From assembly GCA_003550325.1 (NCBI GenBank), contig QKWP01001997.1, positions 1-64,000 of the forward strand: DNA of 64,000 nucleotides. Direction: 5' to 3'. Below, piece by piece: positions 1 through 11,353 of this stretch (the first letter of the stretch is position 1; every line of letters begins with the position of its first letter). The translations under genes were made by a program, and so were the position numbers. The stretch is from Gigaspora rosea. Lineage: Eukaryota; Glomeromycota; Glomeromycetes; Diversisporales; Gigasporaceae. The notes under the pieces are model-generated. The model was not told where the DNA came from and ran no database searches. It worked only from the letters and a program-made list of their open reading frames with translations.

Positions 1-59
1 ATAAATCACAGCTAAATGAACCTGCCATTTTCATAACTATAACTAGTGAATGTCAATTC

Positions 60-275
60 ACATCACATGTTCATATTAACGGCCGGCCTGCGTTACGCAG
101 GCGTGAAACCACCGGCCAGCGCTAAGCCGCACAAACTCAACTGCTTACGGTGATCTCCCGGCGCAATATTATTTGCTATTTCCGGGAGCATAATCCATCA
201 AATAAAATTAAACTCCGGTATATCAGACCGGACTATTCCAATTATAAGAAACATGCGTGCAATGCTTTTTGTTAA
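60..275. repeat. GC-rich structured repeat, left copy
   Basis: A block with stem-loop GCCTGCGTTACGCAGGC (86-102) and GTGAAACCACCGGCC. It resembles 61795-62040 in the same orientation (AGCCTGCTTTATGCAGC..., GGGAGACCACCGGC, ...GTGCAATGCTTTT). Nothing coding is visible. Confidence 0.55.
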
Positions 276-284
276 ATGTTAGCC

Positions 285-1390
285 AAAATCCGTGTAAACT
301 TGATGATTGATATATAATCACCTCTTTTTGTAAATCTTCATAAGTTATAGACATTCTCGATAGCACGTCAACACTTACGGTATTTGAGCGGGTAATACAA
401 GCTCCTGGAGAGGTAATATACTAGGGTGGTTGAGGAAATAGCCAATCGGAGAGTGAAAATTTTGACTATTCCGGATCAGCCCGACGAAGAATTCGAACAC
501 ACGTAAAAAAAAAAAAAAAAAGTGAAAATACGCAAAAACTAATGTTTAATTCATCTTGGTCACTAATTAAAAATGACGGGAATGAAATTTTACTTATATT
601 AAGTACCCTATAGCCTCTAACGTTAAGGCCTTAACCCTAAATTTTTATCTCACACACTTACAAAATCGGATTTCCTTTTGTGGTTTGTATTACCCGCGCA
701 AATAGTAAAATGGAGTACCCTAGCCATGGCAAAAAAAGTTCGGGTCACGTGATAACTGATAAAAATCTTTAAGTTTATTTAGATTAGGGTTAGGGTTAGG
801 AAAAGGGTCAGGTTAAGAGAGTGCTATAGGTAAAATTACCTCCCCGGCATTTTTTGTTAGTGCACAGAAGGTTGTTTCTTATGAGGTTTGTCGAGAAATA
901 AGCGATTTCTTCTAATTTTCTTTTGGAGCGAACGTTTGTTTTGAATTTTCCTGATCGTGTCACGTTACACCAAATTGGAAATCCTTATTGGTTAATTTAC
1001 TGCAGATCGTCACATGACCCGAACTTTTTTTGCCATGGCTAGGGTACTCTAGTAAAATGCGTTAACGTGACGTGTTGGGCTTAGTAGTACCATCGTTAAA
1101 ATAGCATGTAGCCTGTTAAAAATACATTAACGTGCCAAACAACACATTAACGTGTCGTATATTAAATTCAAATATATAACCGAATGAATTTGACTTCAAT
1201 AAAGAAACACAATACAGTACAATAAAATAGAATGCAAGTAGAGAAGTTCCCTTCGATTTTACTTAAAGAAAAATAAAGGAAGTAAGCTAGTGTAATGCTG
1301 AAGAGTCCTTTATTTAAGTAAATCAGAAACTTATCTCCTAGTAACTATTAGAGTTAAACTGGTTAAACGTATACGCTCTCCCATCTTAAT
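285..1390 (+). repeat. Interspersed repeat, copy A, with nested insertions
   Basis: It matches the reverse complement of 62160-62560: AAAATCCGTGTAAACTTGAT, then GATAGCACGTCAA, TAAATTCAAATATAT, TTGACTTCAATAAAG, GAAGTTCCCTTCGATTTT, and GTTAAACGTATAC at the end. The match is broken between about 374 and 1065, where other DNA, including the Mutator-like MITE, has inserted. The family is not known to me. Confidence 0.6.
713..1049. mobile_element. Mutator-like MITE with 10-bp target duplication
   Basis: 337 bp. The ends are inverted repeats starting GAGTACCCTAGCCATGGC and extending to about 40 bp with one mismatch. TAGTAAAATG lies directly outside both ends (703-712 and 1050-1059). A 9-11-bp duplication with long inverted repeats is the Mutator-superfamily pattern. 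It contains TTAGGGTTAGGGTTAGG at 784-800 and no transposase. Confidence 0.85.
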
Positions 1391-1509
1391 AGTTACAATA
1401 TATATATATACTAATTTTTAACTGCATGTACGTCTAGAATGAGTGTCAGATTAAATTTTCGTTTTGCCTAAATAGAGAAATCGGTATCATAAGTTTTTGT
1501 TATAAATTT

Positions 1510-1812
1510 TACTAGGATTAATATATTTGTAGCCATGGTTACTGTAACCGTATTTTATAAAATTGTTAATAACTCAAAATTTTACTAGGGTAACCCCTGT
1601 TGTACTATTAACAAAAAATGCTCCTCTCGCGATTTTGTAGTAACCTTGATATTAACCCTATCCCTAACCAATCATGATTTAACCCTAACCCTAACTTTAA
1701 TATTACCCTAACCCTAATCCTAACTATATTACATCTGGGCTTAGTTATGGACCTGGTTACAAAAAATTTATTGTAACCTATGGTTACAAATATATTAACC
1801 CATTTTACTATA
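1510..1812. mobile_element. MITE with TIRs and CCCTAA-rich core
   Basis: The ends TTTACTAGGATTAATATATT and, reverse-complemented, ATAGTAAAATGGGTTAATAT are inverted repeats, continuing through GTAGCCATGGTTAC / GTAACCATAGGTTAC. The core (CAAAATTTTACTAGGG, then CCCTAACCCTAA) is shared with the element at 34379-34620. Confidence 0.55.
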
Positions 1813-2379
1813 TAAAAAAACCCCTCTACGATATAAATGCTAAATTCATATTAGGTTTTGGATAAAATACTCAGGTTTTCGAAATTTAAATAGCATTCAG
1901 TAGTATCACCAGTAGTATACCGGTATGATGTTCCATACGGTTTTCCACTTCAGGAACAAAAAGAATATCCATTATTGCCATGATAACCGCAAAAGTTTTT
2001 TTTCTTGACCTAATAGATCATAATAACGGTATTGACCTATGGTATAAAGATATTAATTATAAGAATTTAATCTAATCTTGCATTGACATGATATCTAATC
2101 ATCTGTTTTTTTTTTATTTTGATCAGTTTACTTTGTGCAAAATCCGATTCCAATCATTCTTATAAAAGATTATAATAATTCTGATATAATTAGTTTTCTC
2201 TAAGTGCATCTAACATAATTTTGTTTAGAGAGATAATCCATTCATAATTTTAGCCAGAAAAGACTGCATTTTAAGGAGGTAAACATTGAAGTTTCTCAAT
2301 AACCACCTAATTAAATTTAATAAAAATCTTTTTTGTTAATTCTACGAATATGTAGAATTAAAATAAAAATAATTTATAA

Positions 2380-3280
2380 AATGTGGTAAGGTGGGTATCA
2401 AGAAAACTTCGCTCAAAGGTTTAAAAATTTTAAAAAACACTCAACTTGCTGCTGTAACAGATTCTTTCTTAACTTTGAATAAAGTTTTTTCAACACTCAC
2501 TTGACCGAATTCGATTGTACATAAAAGAAATAAAAGAACATTTTGGAATTTAGTTCCACAGATCTGCCTACTCCACTGTATCATGTCTCATTACACATCC
2601 GTTCCTGTTTACCACCTTGCATGCCTTCTTCCCGATTAGAATAGGAACAACAATGCTGATCTTTTGGAGGGGGTATGCCGGATTTCCCACTTTTCATCAA
2701 AAATTCCAGAAAAACTGTGTCAAGCGAGAATATGGTAGCAGGTATACGGTTGAAAATGTTCTTGTAACCAAAAAACCTTAGAGAGAGTGTTGAAAAACTC
2801 ATTTTTTCAGTTCACCGCCTAGCCAAGCTGGAATATCTTTGTTAACGAAAGAAAACTTTCACCAGAATTTCTTGTACCAAGGGCACCCACTGCCAGTTAT
2901 CTTGCACAACTGACGCTTCTGGCTTGTGTGTTGAATATATAAAGGAGTCCCCTGAGAATAGGAAAAGGTTGACCTTTATAAAAACCAATATTAGTACCAG
3001 CTGCTTTGTCTTTTACTAAAAAATTTTTTGTTTTTCTTTTTCCAGCGATTTGTACAAGTGATCGTTGGAAAGAGTTTTTTTTAGAGTAATTATATTAATC
3101 ATTTCTATCATTTTTAATTTGTCTAAAATCAATTTAAACATTAGTTTTTGTATATTTTCACTTTTTTCTTCTTTATGCATGTTTGAATTCTTCACCAGGC
3201 TGATCTGAAATAGTCAAAATTTGCACTCTATAATTGGCTATTTCCTTTTCAGAAGTTTGTATTACCTGCACAAATAAGTG
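2380..3280 (-). other. Unrecognised, possibly degraded coding stretch
   Basis: The minus strand is open at 2802-2581 (73 codons, containing KSGKSGIPPPKDQHCC). It is more GC-rich than its surroundings, and donor-like GTGAGTGTT lies further along at about 2500. I recognise no domain. At 3190-3265 there is a diverged inverted match to 390-475 (AATAGTCAAAATT / AATTTTGACTATT). Confidence 0.2.
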
Positions 3281-5270
3281 AATACCTTTTTTTCTAAGAT
3301 AGATCTTACTAAAAAAAGATAATCTCTAGTCAAAACTTTATGTAAACTATTTAAAAAAGCTTACAGCTTTTAGCACTTCTGTAAAAGTTTGAGCATGAAC
3401 AAAAAAAAATACAGAAACTTTTCTGTTGATCAAATTAACAAATATGATTGGTCAATTTGTATATTAATATTTCTATCAGGTGTTACAAAAATTTTATATT
3501 TGAATTTTCTTTGTTCTATTTTTTGTACTGTATTAGTATTCCTTACTATATATGTTAGTGCTACAAGCTGTACATGAATTTGGACCATGGATCTTGGTCA
3601 AAGAGCACAAATATTGGTTTGGGACCACAGATCTTGGTTTGAAACTACAAATCTTGGTTTTAGACCATAATCATTTAGAATGTATAAATACAATAGTTGA
3701 ACTTAGGAATCAATATAAGTTATAAGTTATATAGATATTATAGATATTAATATGATGATAAGATAAATAAATATAAGGCTGTTTGAAATTACAATTTTGT
3801 TTAACATTCTCTCCTGGCTCCAGAGTTTTCCTAAAATTAAACAGACCAATCAGAAAGTTTGTTGTATTTCAGGATTCCAATAAGTCACATGTTTATAAGT
3901 CAACCAATGATATTGTAATTATTTTTGCAATTTTAATATATTTGTTTAATTTGATTTCCCTTCCCCTGCTATACTTAAACTTCATACTGTAAGGGAATGT
4001 TAAAAGAAATTATAAATTCAACAGCCTAAAGCAAATATATTTCTTAATAACCCACTATCATTTATTCTAAATCCTCTAATGAATATCCATTTTGCATAAC
4101 CTATACATGTAACTCAAGCTAATTTGGCCTCATATTAGCCAAGGGTCACTTTAATAAATGATAAACAAAATTTTAGCACATAGTATGTACAGTATGTACA
4201 TACAGTACTGTACATATAGCAATTATGAGGCACATATAAAGATGGGCAAATCATAGTTTTTTCAAAAAATTCTGCATGTCACACACAAATCCCATACAGG
4301 ATTGGAATACAAATTTCTAGGATTTTTATTTATTTGTCTAATAAAAAAACATGCAGAATTTATTATAAAAATTTATTTTATTGTTCAAATCAATTATTAA
4401 ATCTTATTTATTCTAAATAAAACACTAATATGAATTTTTGCTTATATATAATATGGGTAAAATTTATATAAAGAATTCTTATAATATTTAAGTATAAAGA
4501 AATTTAATCTTATTGATTTTATATATATGAAATATTAAAATTTTACCTAATTCAGATTTGCCTAAATTTTTATAATTAAATTAAATAAATAATTAAATTA
4601 ATCATTTTAATAAATAAAAATAAAATATAAAATAATATGCTTACCAATTTGATTTAAAAAAAATATATTTATAATAAAAATAACTCAGAGGTTATAAATT
4701 TAAAATATAATTTTGTATTTTTTATTTTTAATTTTTATATTTTTAATTTTATATTTATTGTATAAATGAATGACTTAATAGACTTTATATTTATTTATTT
4801 TATAGCATATAACTATAAAAATGTATTATATATATATAATAAATATATATGAAAAGATATATAGCAAAATAAATTCATATATATCGATGCATATCAAATG
4901 CCAATAGGTATTGGTCTAAATATGTTATCGCAGGCCAGATAATATGGTAATGCTAGCTGGATAATTTTATTTTGGGATCATATTAAAAATCCTACGCAGG
5001 CTCTAAAAAATCCCAGCATTATGCGCAGGATTATATGTGGATTACATGCATGCACATCTCTAGGTACATATCACTAGATTTGACATCTTTTGCTTCAGGT
5101 TCTGATTAACAGAAAGGGACATTTTTCATTTCTGGTAGGTGCTCAATGTGTTCATGTGATTCTTCAGATCTGTTGCATTTTGCAGAAGGTCGCTTTTAGT
5201 ATTGTCTATATTTGTTAATTTAACTATCTCTATGAAAACTCAATACATGGAGATGTATGTATAAATATGA
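3281..5270. other. AT-rich intergenic DNA
   Basis: No supportable gene. It contains short repeats (ATCTTGGTT repeated at 3590-3665) and a weak foldback at about 4240-5060 (AGATGGGCAAATC against, reverse-complemented, AGAGATGTGCATGC). Confidence 0.5.
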
Positions 5271-5274
5271 AATT

Positions 5275-7020
5275 ACATGCGAGTAAGCATGGGTTTCATA
5301 ATCAATGCACGGAAACTGATCATCCAAAAAATTTAATACACGTTATCACACAAAAAATTGAAATCCGTGCACTATCGTGTATAGTATTATATCCATATAT
5401 TGATGTGTATTAATCTTAATGATCACATAATTTCTGTGCACTAATATGCACAATCGTTAAGATTCTTAACAATCATAATTTTCATGCACAGACATGCAAA
5501 ATCGTTAAGATTCTTAATATTCATAATTTTCGTGCACTGATATACACAATGTTAAAATTCTTAATGATAATCATAATTTTTGTGCACTGTCGTGCACAAA
5601 CATTAAGATTCTTAACAATCAAAATTTCAGTGCAACTAACATCACAATCATAACAATCATTAAGATTCCTTAAAGATCGATTTTAACAATCATTTCTGTA
5701 CATGTTGTGATCATCACAATGTTAAGACTCCTTAACGATCATAATTTCAGTGCATTAATATCATGATTGTCACAATTGTTAAGATTCTTAATGATCATGA
5801 TTTTTGTGCATGATATCACAATTGTCACATTTGTTAAGATAACGATCATAATTTCATGTACTAATGTGATGATCATTAAGACCTTAACAATCATAATTCC
5901 ATGCATTAACGTGATGATCATTATGATTCTTAATGATTATAAATTCCGTGCATTGATGCGCACAAAAACATTCATTTTGTTGATTTTTTTGTTTTTTTTT
6001 TTGCACTTGACAATAATAATTTCTGTGCATTAACGCACACAAATTACATTTGATTTGTAAGCAATAAATATTTGATTTTTTTTGTTTACTTTTATAATTT
6101 TTATTATTTTCTTTATTTTTTATTTTTTTTTTACAACTCATTAATTTTTATATAATTTTTTTTTAGTTATTCTCATTGTTTTTAAACCATCCTTTAGAGT
6201 GTTTGTCTTGGAAGTTGCTCTTTTGGAATTACTATCATTTTTGGTGTATGTTTTTTTATTATTTTTGGTGGTACTACAGCTTTATTTTTTTACTATTATT
6301 TTTCTCTTATTTTTTATTACTTTCTGTATATTATTACATTTTAGTATCTCTCTTGAGTTATTGCCATTAGAGTTGCACAATCAGAGTTGTCCCTATTGGA
6401 GTTATTTCTAGATTAGTCATTTCGAATTTTTTTTAAACCTTTCATTTCGGTACTATAACTTTGTTTTTTTCAATATTATTAGTTGCTGGGTTATTTTTAA
6501 AGTTGATAGTTTTAGTAATTAGAAGTATTTTCTTATTCGGCATGTAAATTATTAAATTAAAGTATTTGTATTATAAAATTTAATTAATAAAATAATTAAA
6601 GCTAATTAATAAAATACAAAATTTAGTTAATAAAACTTAAAAAATTTAGGTAATAAAATTATAAAATTTAGTTAATAAAATAATGCATATACGATATATG
6701 TTATTATGTATGTATGTATAGATATATACTATTATATGTTACCTGCACGTAAATATACACGAGACAATGCACGAGAAAACACATTAAATTGCACGTTAGT
6801 ACGTGCGCTGTTGCACGGAATCTGTGCCTTATTACGTGCTATAATGTGTTTTTCCATACATTGTCTCGTATAGATTTACGTGCAGGTAGTTCCATATCCA
6901 AACTTTTTTGTGTATTGCAGTATCATTCCGTGCTGCAATTTGTTATATGGTATAGGTTCTTCGAATTTTTGTTATATTTTTATAGATATTTAAAAGTTTG
7001 GATCTTGCTGAATTAGCTGA
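5275..7020 (+). repeat. Large interspersed repeat, copy A
   Basis: This block is repeated in inverse orientation at 56655-57020 plus 58960-61125. It has a palindromic part (GTGCAC and GATCATTAAGATTCTTAA variants, 5340-5970), a T-rich middle whose 6190-6300 part matches the reverse strand of 59300-59420, an AT linker of TTAATAAAAT repeats, and the foldback at 6742-6886. Short open frames here are repeat noise. Confidence 0.7.
6742..6886. mobile_element. Foldback MITE
   Basis: CCTGCACGTAAATATACACG...ATTTACGTGCAGG: arms of about 45 bp around a GTACGTGC core. A related copy lies at 56753-56889. Confidence 0.7.
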
Positions 7021-7387
7021 AGTTGATAAAGTTTGAGGAGAACCTATATCAGATTTTTTTTTTTTTTTTTTGGCACTACTACATTTGATGTTTTTTGCAT
7101 TAACATAAAATGTTCTGTCTATGATTTCCATTTGTCAAACTACAAACATAATGAATTCCTATACATTAATGGTTGATTTAAGATGTTCAAATCTTGGATT
7201 AGTGTGTGAAAAAACTGTATTAATTGTGTAAGTACGATTAGACCAAAATATGATCACTTATGTGCATTTCGATTATAGAACTTTTGAACTTTCGGTATTC
7301 TCAATTGCAGATAGTTTTCCCTGTGGAGTTCTAACGAAAGATACTTTTAGGGGACATTTATTTGATTTCAAATCATTATCTTTAATT

Positions 7388-8569
7388 AGTGATATTGGCC
7401 GACCCTGGCCCTACCAGCCGGGACGGCGGCGGGCTGAGGGTCGACCCATACTTTCATGGGCTGGGGCCGGTTAGAGTAAATTAAAAAAATTTTCCCACTT
7501 GCTACAAGGTATATTGTTTGTCGTAGTTTCTTGTTCCGTGATTCGTAAGAGACCCGTTATTGTTAGTTAGCTAAAATTAAAAAAGAAAGTTCGAATTAGT
7601 AATTAACCCTTTTTATATAAATTGGTTAAGCCCCAAATTGTGATCCCATGACACGTGATACTGAAATTCAGAACCTGAAAGTCGATGTAAACTCAGGCGA
7701 CTTGAATAGTAAAGAAGCTAATACAGAAGATATTAGTAGAAAGAATTAAAAGTAATAATAAGCATTAGTATTGTTAACAAACTCAAGCTCAAAAGTAATA
7801 AGAAATTAGAACCAGTATCGTGACTGCTGCAGTATTGGAAGACACCCTATTTTCGGACCAAATTAATGAGGCCTACCAATTGCAGAATTAGGGTGTAGAG
7901 GAAAGTTATTATTAGATTTAGTAGCCTTTGTGTTAGGTTTTTTGTGTATTGGCGATCTTGTTAGCCTGGTTTTCGGTGTTATACCATTTTTTACCGTCAC
8001 AACGTGCTTGAATTCAGTGATCTGATTGTTTTATAAGACAGTGCGGCCCGGTCGACCGGAGTTACGATCAGTGGGAGAGCTTATAGGGTTTGCACCAATT
8101 TAGCTTCGATCGTGAACAAATAGTGCTTAAGGTTAAGTGATTTAAATCGATAAATAACACACATAATTTCGGGTATAAGGTTTCTCTTTATTACAATATA
8201 ATTCAATACATCAGATTATTACCACAATACTAAGACTATTTACAATCGATCACAACTTGTCTCTCTTTCCTAGGCAGAATTAAACCTTTATATACTTATG
8301 AATTCGCCTGGAGACTTAAACTCCCTCCGAGAGTCTTTCCCTCCTTCCGGGAGTTCATAACTCCTTCCGAGAGTTCATAACTCCTTCCGAGAGTTCATAA
8401 CTCTACGATCATTCCCATACTATCCTAAATAAGAAAATAATGGAATAAAATACAATACGTACTAATAAAATAATAATGTAATATAAAAAAATTTTTTAAG
8501 TCGTAACATCGGGCCGCACTATATTAGTTTCGGCCCCGACCCAAGGTTTTGTTATCGGCCCATATCACT
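7388..8569. mobile_element. 1.18-kb TIR element with nested LTR-like block
   Basis: The ends AGTGATATTGGCCGA and ATCGGCCCATATCACT are inverted repeats. ATCTTTAATT (7378-7387) and ATCTTTAATA (8570-8579) flank them as a 9-10-bp target duplication, which suggests the Mutator type. Inside, at about 8050-8510 and bracketed by GTGCGGCCCG / CGGGCCGCAC, lies a block with minus-strand TATA and AATAAA signals and an 18-bp minisatellite (ACTCCTTCCGAGAGTTCATA units, 8330-8402). It resembles a solo LTR. No open frame is visible. Confidence 0.65.
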
Positions 8570-11353
8570 ATCTTTAATAATTAAATGAGTCGATGTTGTG
8601 ACTGACTTCTAAGTAATTATTATTATTAAATAATTCCTAATTAATATTAAATATTTTTTAAATTTTATAAACAATTATTTTTTTAATACTTTTAGTTTAT
8701 AACACCAGCATAACGTTAGGCACTATTTTTTCTTCAACAGAGTAGTATTCACCCCTTTTAAAGACTTCTTGCAATTTAGAGTCTTGTTCATTAAAATGGT
8801 ACAAATAATATCATCTTATTGTCTTCATATCCGACAGGATACACACCAATTGCTTATACCGAAATTGACTTTGAGTCTTTTGTTCATTTTGTTTATCATG
8901 CTTGATTTTTACGATAGTGTCTAAATAACAGAGCATTGTTTTTTTTAGAAAAATTTTATTTCCTGAAAAGATCAATATCAATATATTCAATATATTCAAT
9001 TCAAGTTATTAGTTTATTTATGAACCAAGGGCATTTTTATGTTTTATAAAAGTTGAGCAAGTACTATAAAATGCCGGTTTCATATTTAAGAAGGGTGCGG
9101 CTTTAACTTAAAAGAGAGCTTAGTCGGTTCTTTCCCTCACAGAGCTCTAGAATTGATAATCAAGACGGTTTTTTCTATTTTCTTCTGTCGAATCCTAAAA
9201 CTTTGAATTCTTTCCACATTTGTTTATGTCAGTCAATTATTTTACTAACGATCAACCCTCCAGCGATCGTCAACATTGATTGCTAATAAACATCTATTAA
9301 GAAAAAAAATTCTGCACTAATCATACTCTGAAGCAAGCATCATTCTAAAGTCAAATCAATTTTTTGGTAAATTAATTCATGTATTGTGTAACTTGAGATC
9401 CAACGGTTAATTTAATCGCAAGTTTTGCACGGATCGAGTATGTACGTACCAGTTAATCAGATAAGTTCAAGAAACAGTCTTAATTTACTGCTAAGCATAT
9501 ACAGAACTGTGTGAAAATTAAACCTGATTGATCTGGTTATGCAAACCATCATAATATACCAATGGGTACGTATGTACTGTATATTTATTACGATATGTAA
9601 TGGATTAAACAACAACAAATTCTTAATATAAATGTGATTCTACCAACTTATTTGTCACTAAGACTTATTTGAGATCTTTATCCTCCACTTTTATTTAAAA
9701 CCATATCTAAAATAAACTGGACGAAAATTAAGCCTAAATGGTCATCCAAACCCACCAATAGATTAATACAGCTGCTATCAACTGGTCAAACTGCCTATTC
9801 ATCACCACACCTTATCTCAAGATCTTTTCCCCGCTCCCAGGCCAATCAGAGTACTTGCTGAAAGTTGTCCCTTATATAATAGATAGATAGGGTTATTAAT
9901 GATCTATAAGTAATTTAACTGAGCGGCTATCAAGCAACCAAAATTCAGCAGATCGACCAAAATCTCTACCAAGTAAAATTGTCCAGACGCTAATCTTGCT
10001 ATTATATAGCTATACATATATATAGGTAATATTATTGCTTAATGCCGGCCTACTCTAATCCTAAATTTTGGCCGATCTGTTGTATTTTTGTTGCGCGAAT
10101 AATTGGGATGTGCGATATTAAATATATGTTACCATATGATACTTAATATCATTTAGATGGTAACTTCAATTCCTACTTTTTCTTCTGAGACAGTGTCTAT
10201 AAAAATAAAATTATAGCATTATAGAGTCAAATTTGCATTATTGTGATTAGCTACTAAAACACGATTCGCCAAGAGGAATCTGAAAATTATATTTTTATAT
10301 TTATAGACACTGGTTCAAAAGATGGTATGCAGATAATCCGATATAATTACATATTTGTTTTGTGCACGAAAATAATTATCGCCCTTTTTTGAGTTTGTAT
10401 CACTAGTACAAGTAAGTGCACAGCACACGCTTTAACAAATCCGCATTTTTAGCAATATATGGGATTTCCCATAGCAAAACAAGGCAATGGGATGATCACC
10501 TGATTTTTAGAAAATCACATTTGAAAATTGGCGTGTGATATTTTACCATAATGGTAACAAAGAAAAAAATTAAATTCGTATACAAAAAAAAATTATTCTT
10601 AATAACAGATAAGACAAGACTCTTAAGTAAATGATCAGCATAAAATCTCAAAATCTGATTGGTCCATCCACTGCTGTGGGAGCCCATATTTCCTTTTTTA
10701 GCCTATTTTTAGATATGTCGTGGTCCTATTTATTTAGATAATCGTAAGCAAATCCTTCATAACGATGCTGTATACATGCTATGTGAAACTTTAAATTTGT
10801 AAGATGTATAAAGGTCGTATTTGTTTAATAGATATACTAATATGACTCTATTTTACTCTCTTCAATGTATTGATGATTCTTTTATATTATAAAAAGCAAA
10901 TTAGAATAAGGTAATAATATGCCCTGTATAATTTCCTCTATAGTACCGAACAATTTCCATCTTCTAACCTGAGGAAGATGGAAGCACAAAAAGTTGTTGA
11001 GAATATGGTGTGGAGAAAATAATAGAAAAAGAAATTTGTAATATGAGGATTGTTATTTAAATTTTGGGGAATGAATACTTTGAAGTCACCTTGCATAGTT
11101 GCTCGATTTTTAACGATGTAAATAATATATTATTTTTTTTGCTTACAGGTCCATTAGACAAACGGTTATTATCGTCTGTTATATCTTTATGTATATCTTC
11201 ATGTATGTATTGAAATTAATTCGAGACTTTAGGTTTTTGTTACTAATAATTTAAATATTAACTTTTAAAAAACAGATTCGGTTTGAAAATTTGTTACAAA
11301 TACGACTCTATCATATTAAATTATTAGGTGATACTTAGGATAATTATTTCCAG
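8570..11353. other. Intergenic DNA upstream of the kinase gene
   Basis: No clear gene. A foldback MITE lies at 10190-10312 (CAGTGTCTATAAAAATAAAA against, reverse-complemented, CAGTGTCTATAAATATAAAA). An ATG at 10978 opens 14 codons (MEAQKVVENMVWRK) and could be a first exon of the micro-exon gene, but no good donor follows. The promoter and start of that gene should be here or at 11.4-12.2 kb. Confidence 0.4.

Noticed and set aside
784-800. TTAGGG repeats as a telomere end
   Set aside because: Only about three units inside a MITE with target duplication; similar tracts occur in MITEs at 1.67 and 34.5 kb. The window does not end at a telomere.
5739-6411. Several 60-88-codon open frames rich in I, M, F and Y
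   Set aside because: They lie in interspersed repeat DNA that recurs in inverse at 59-61 kb and have no protein-like composition.
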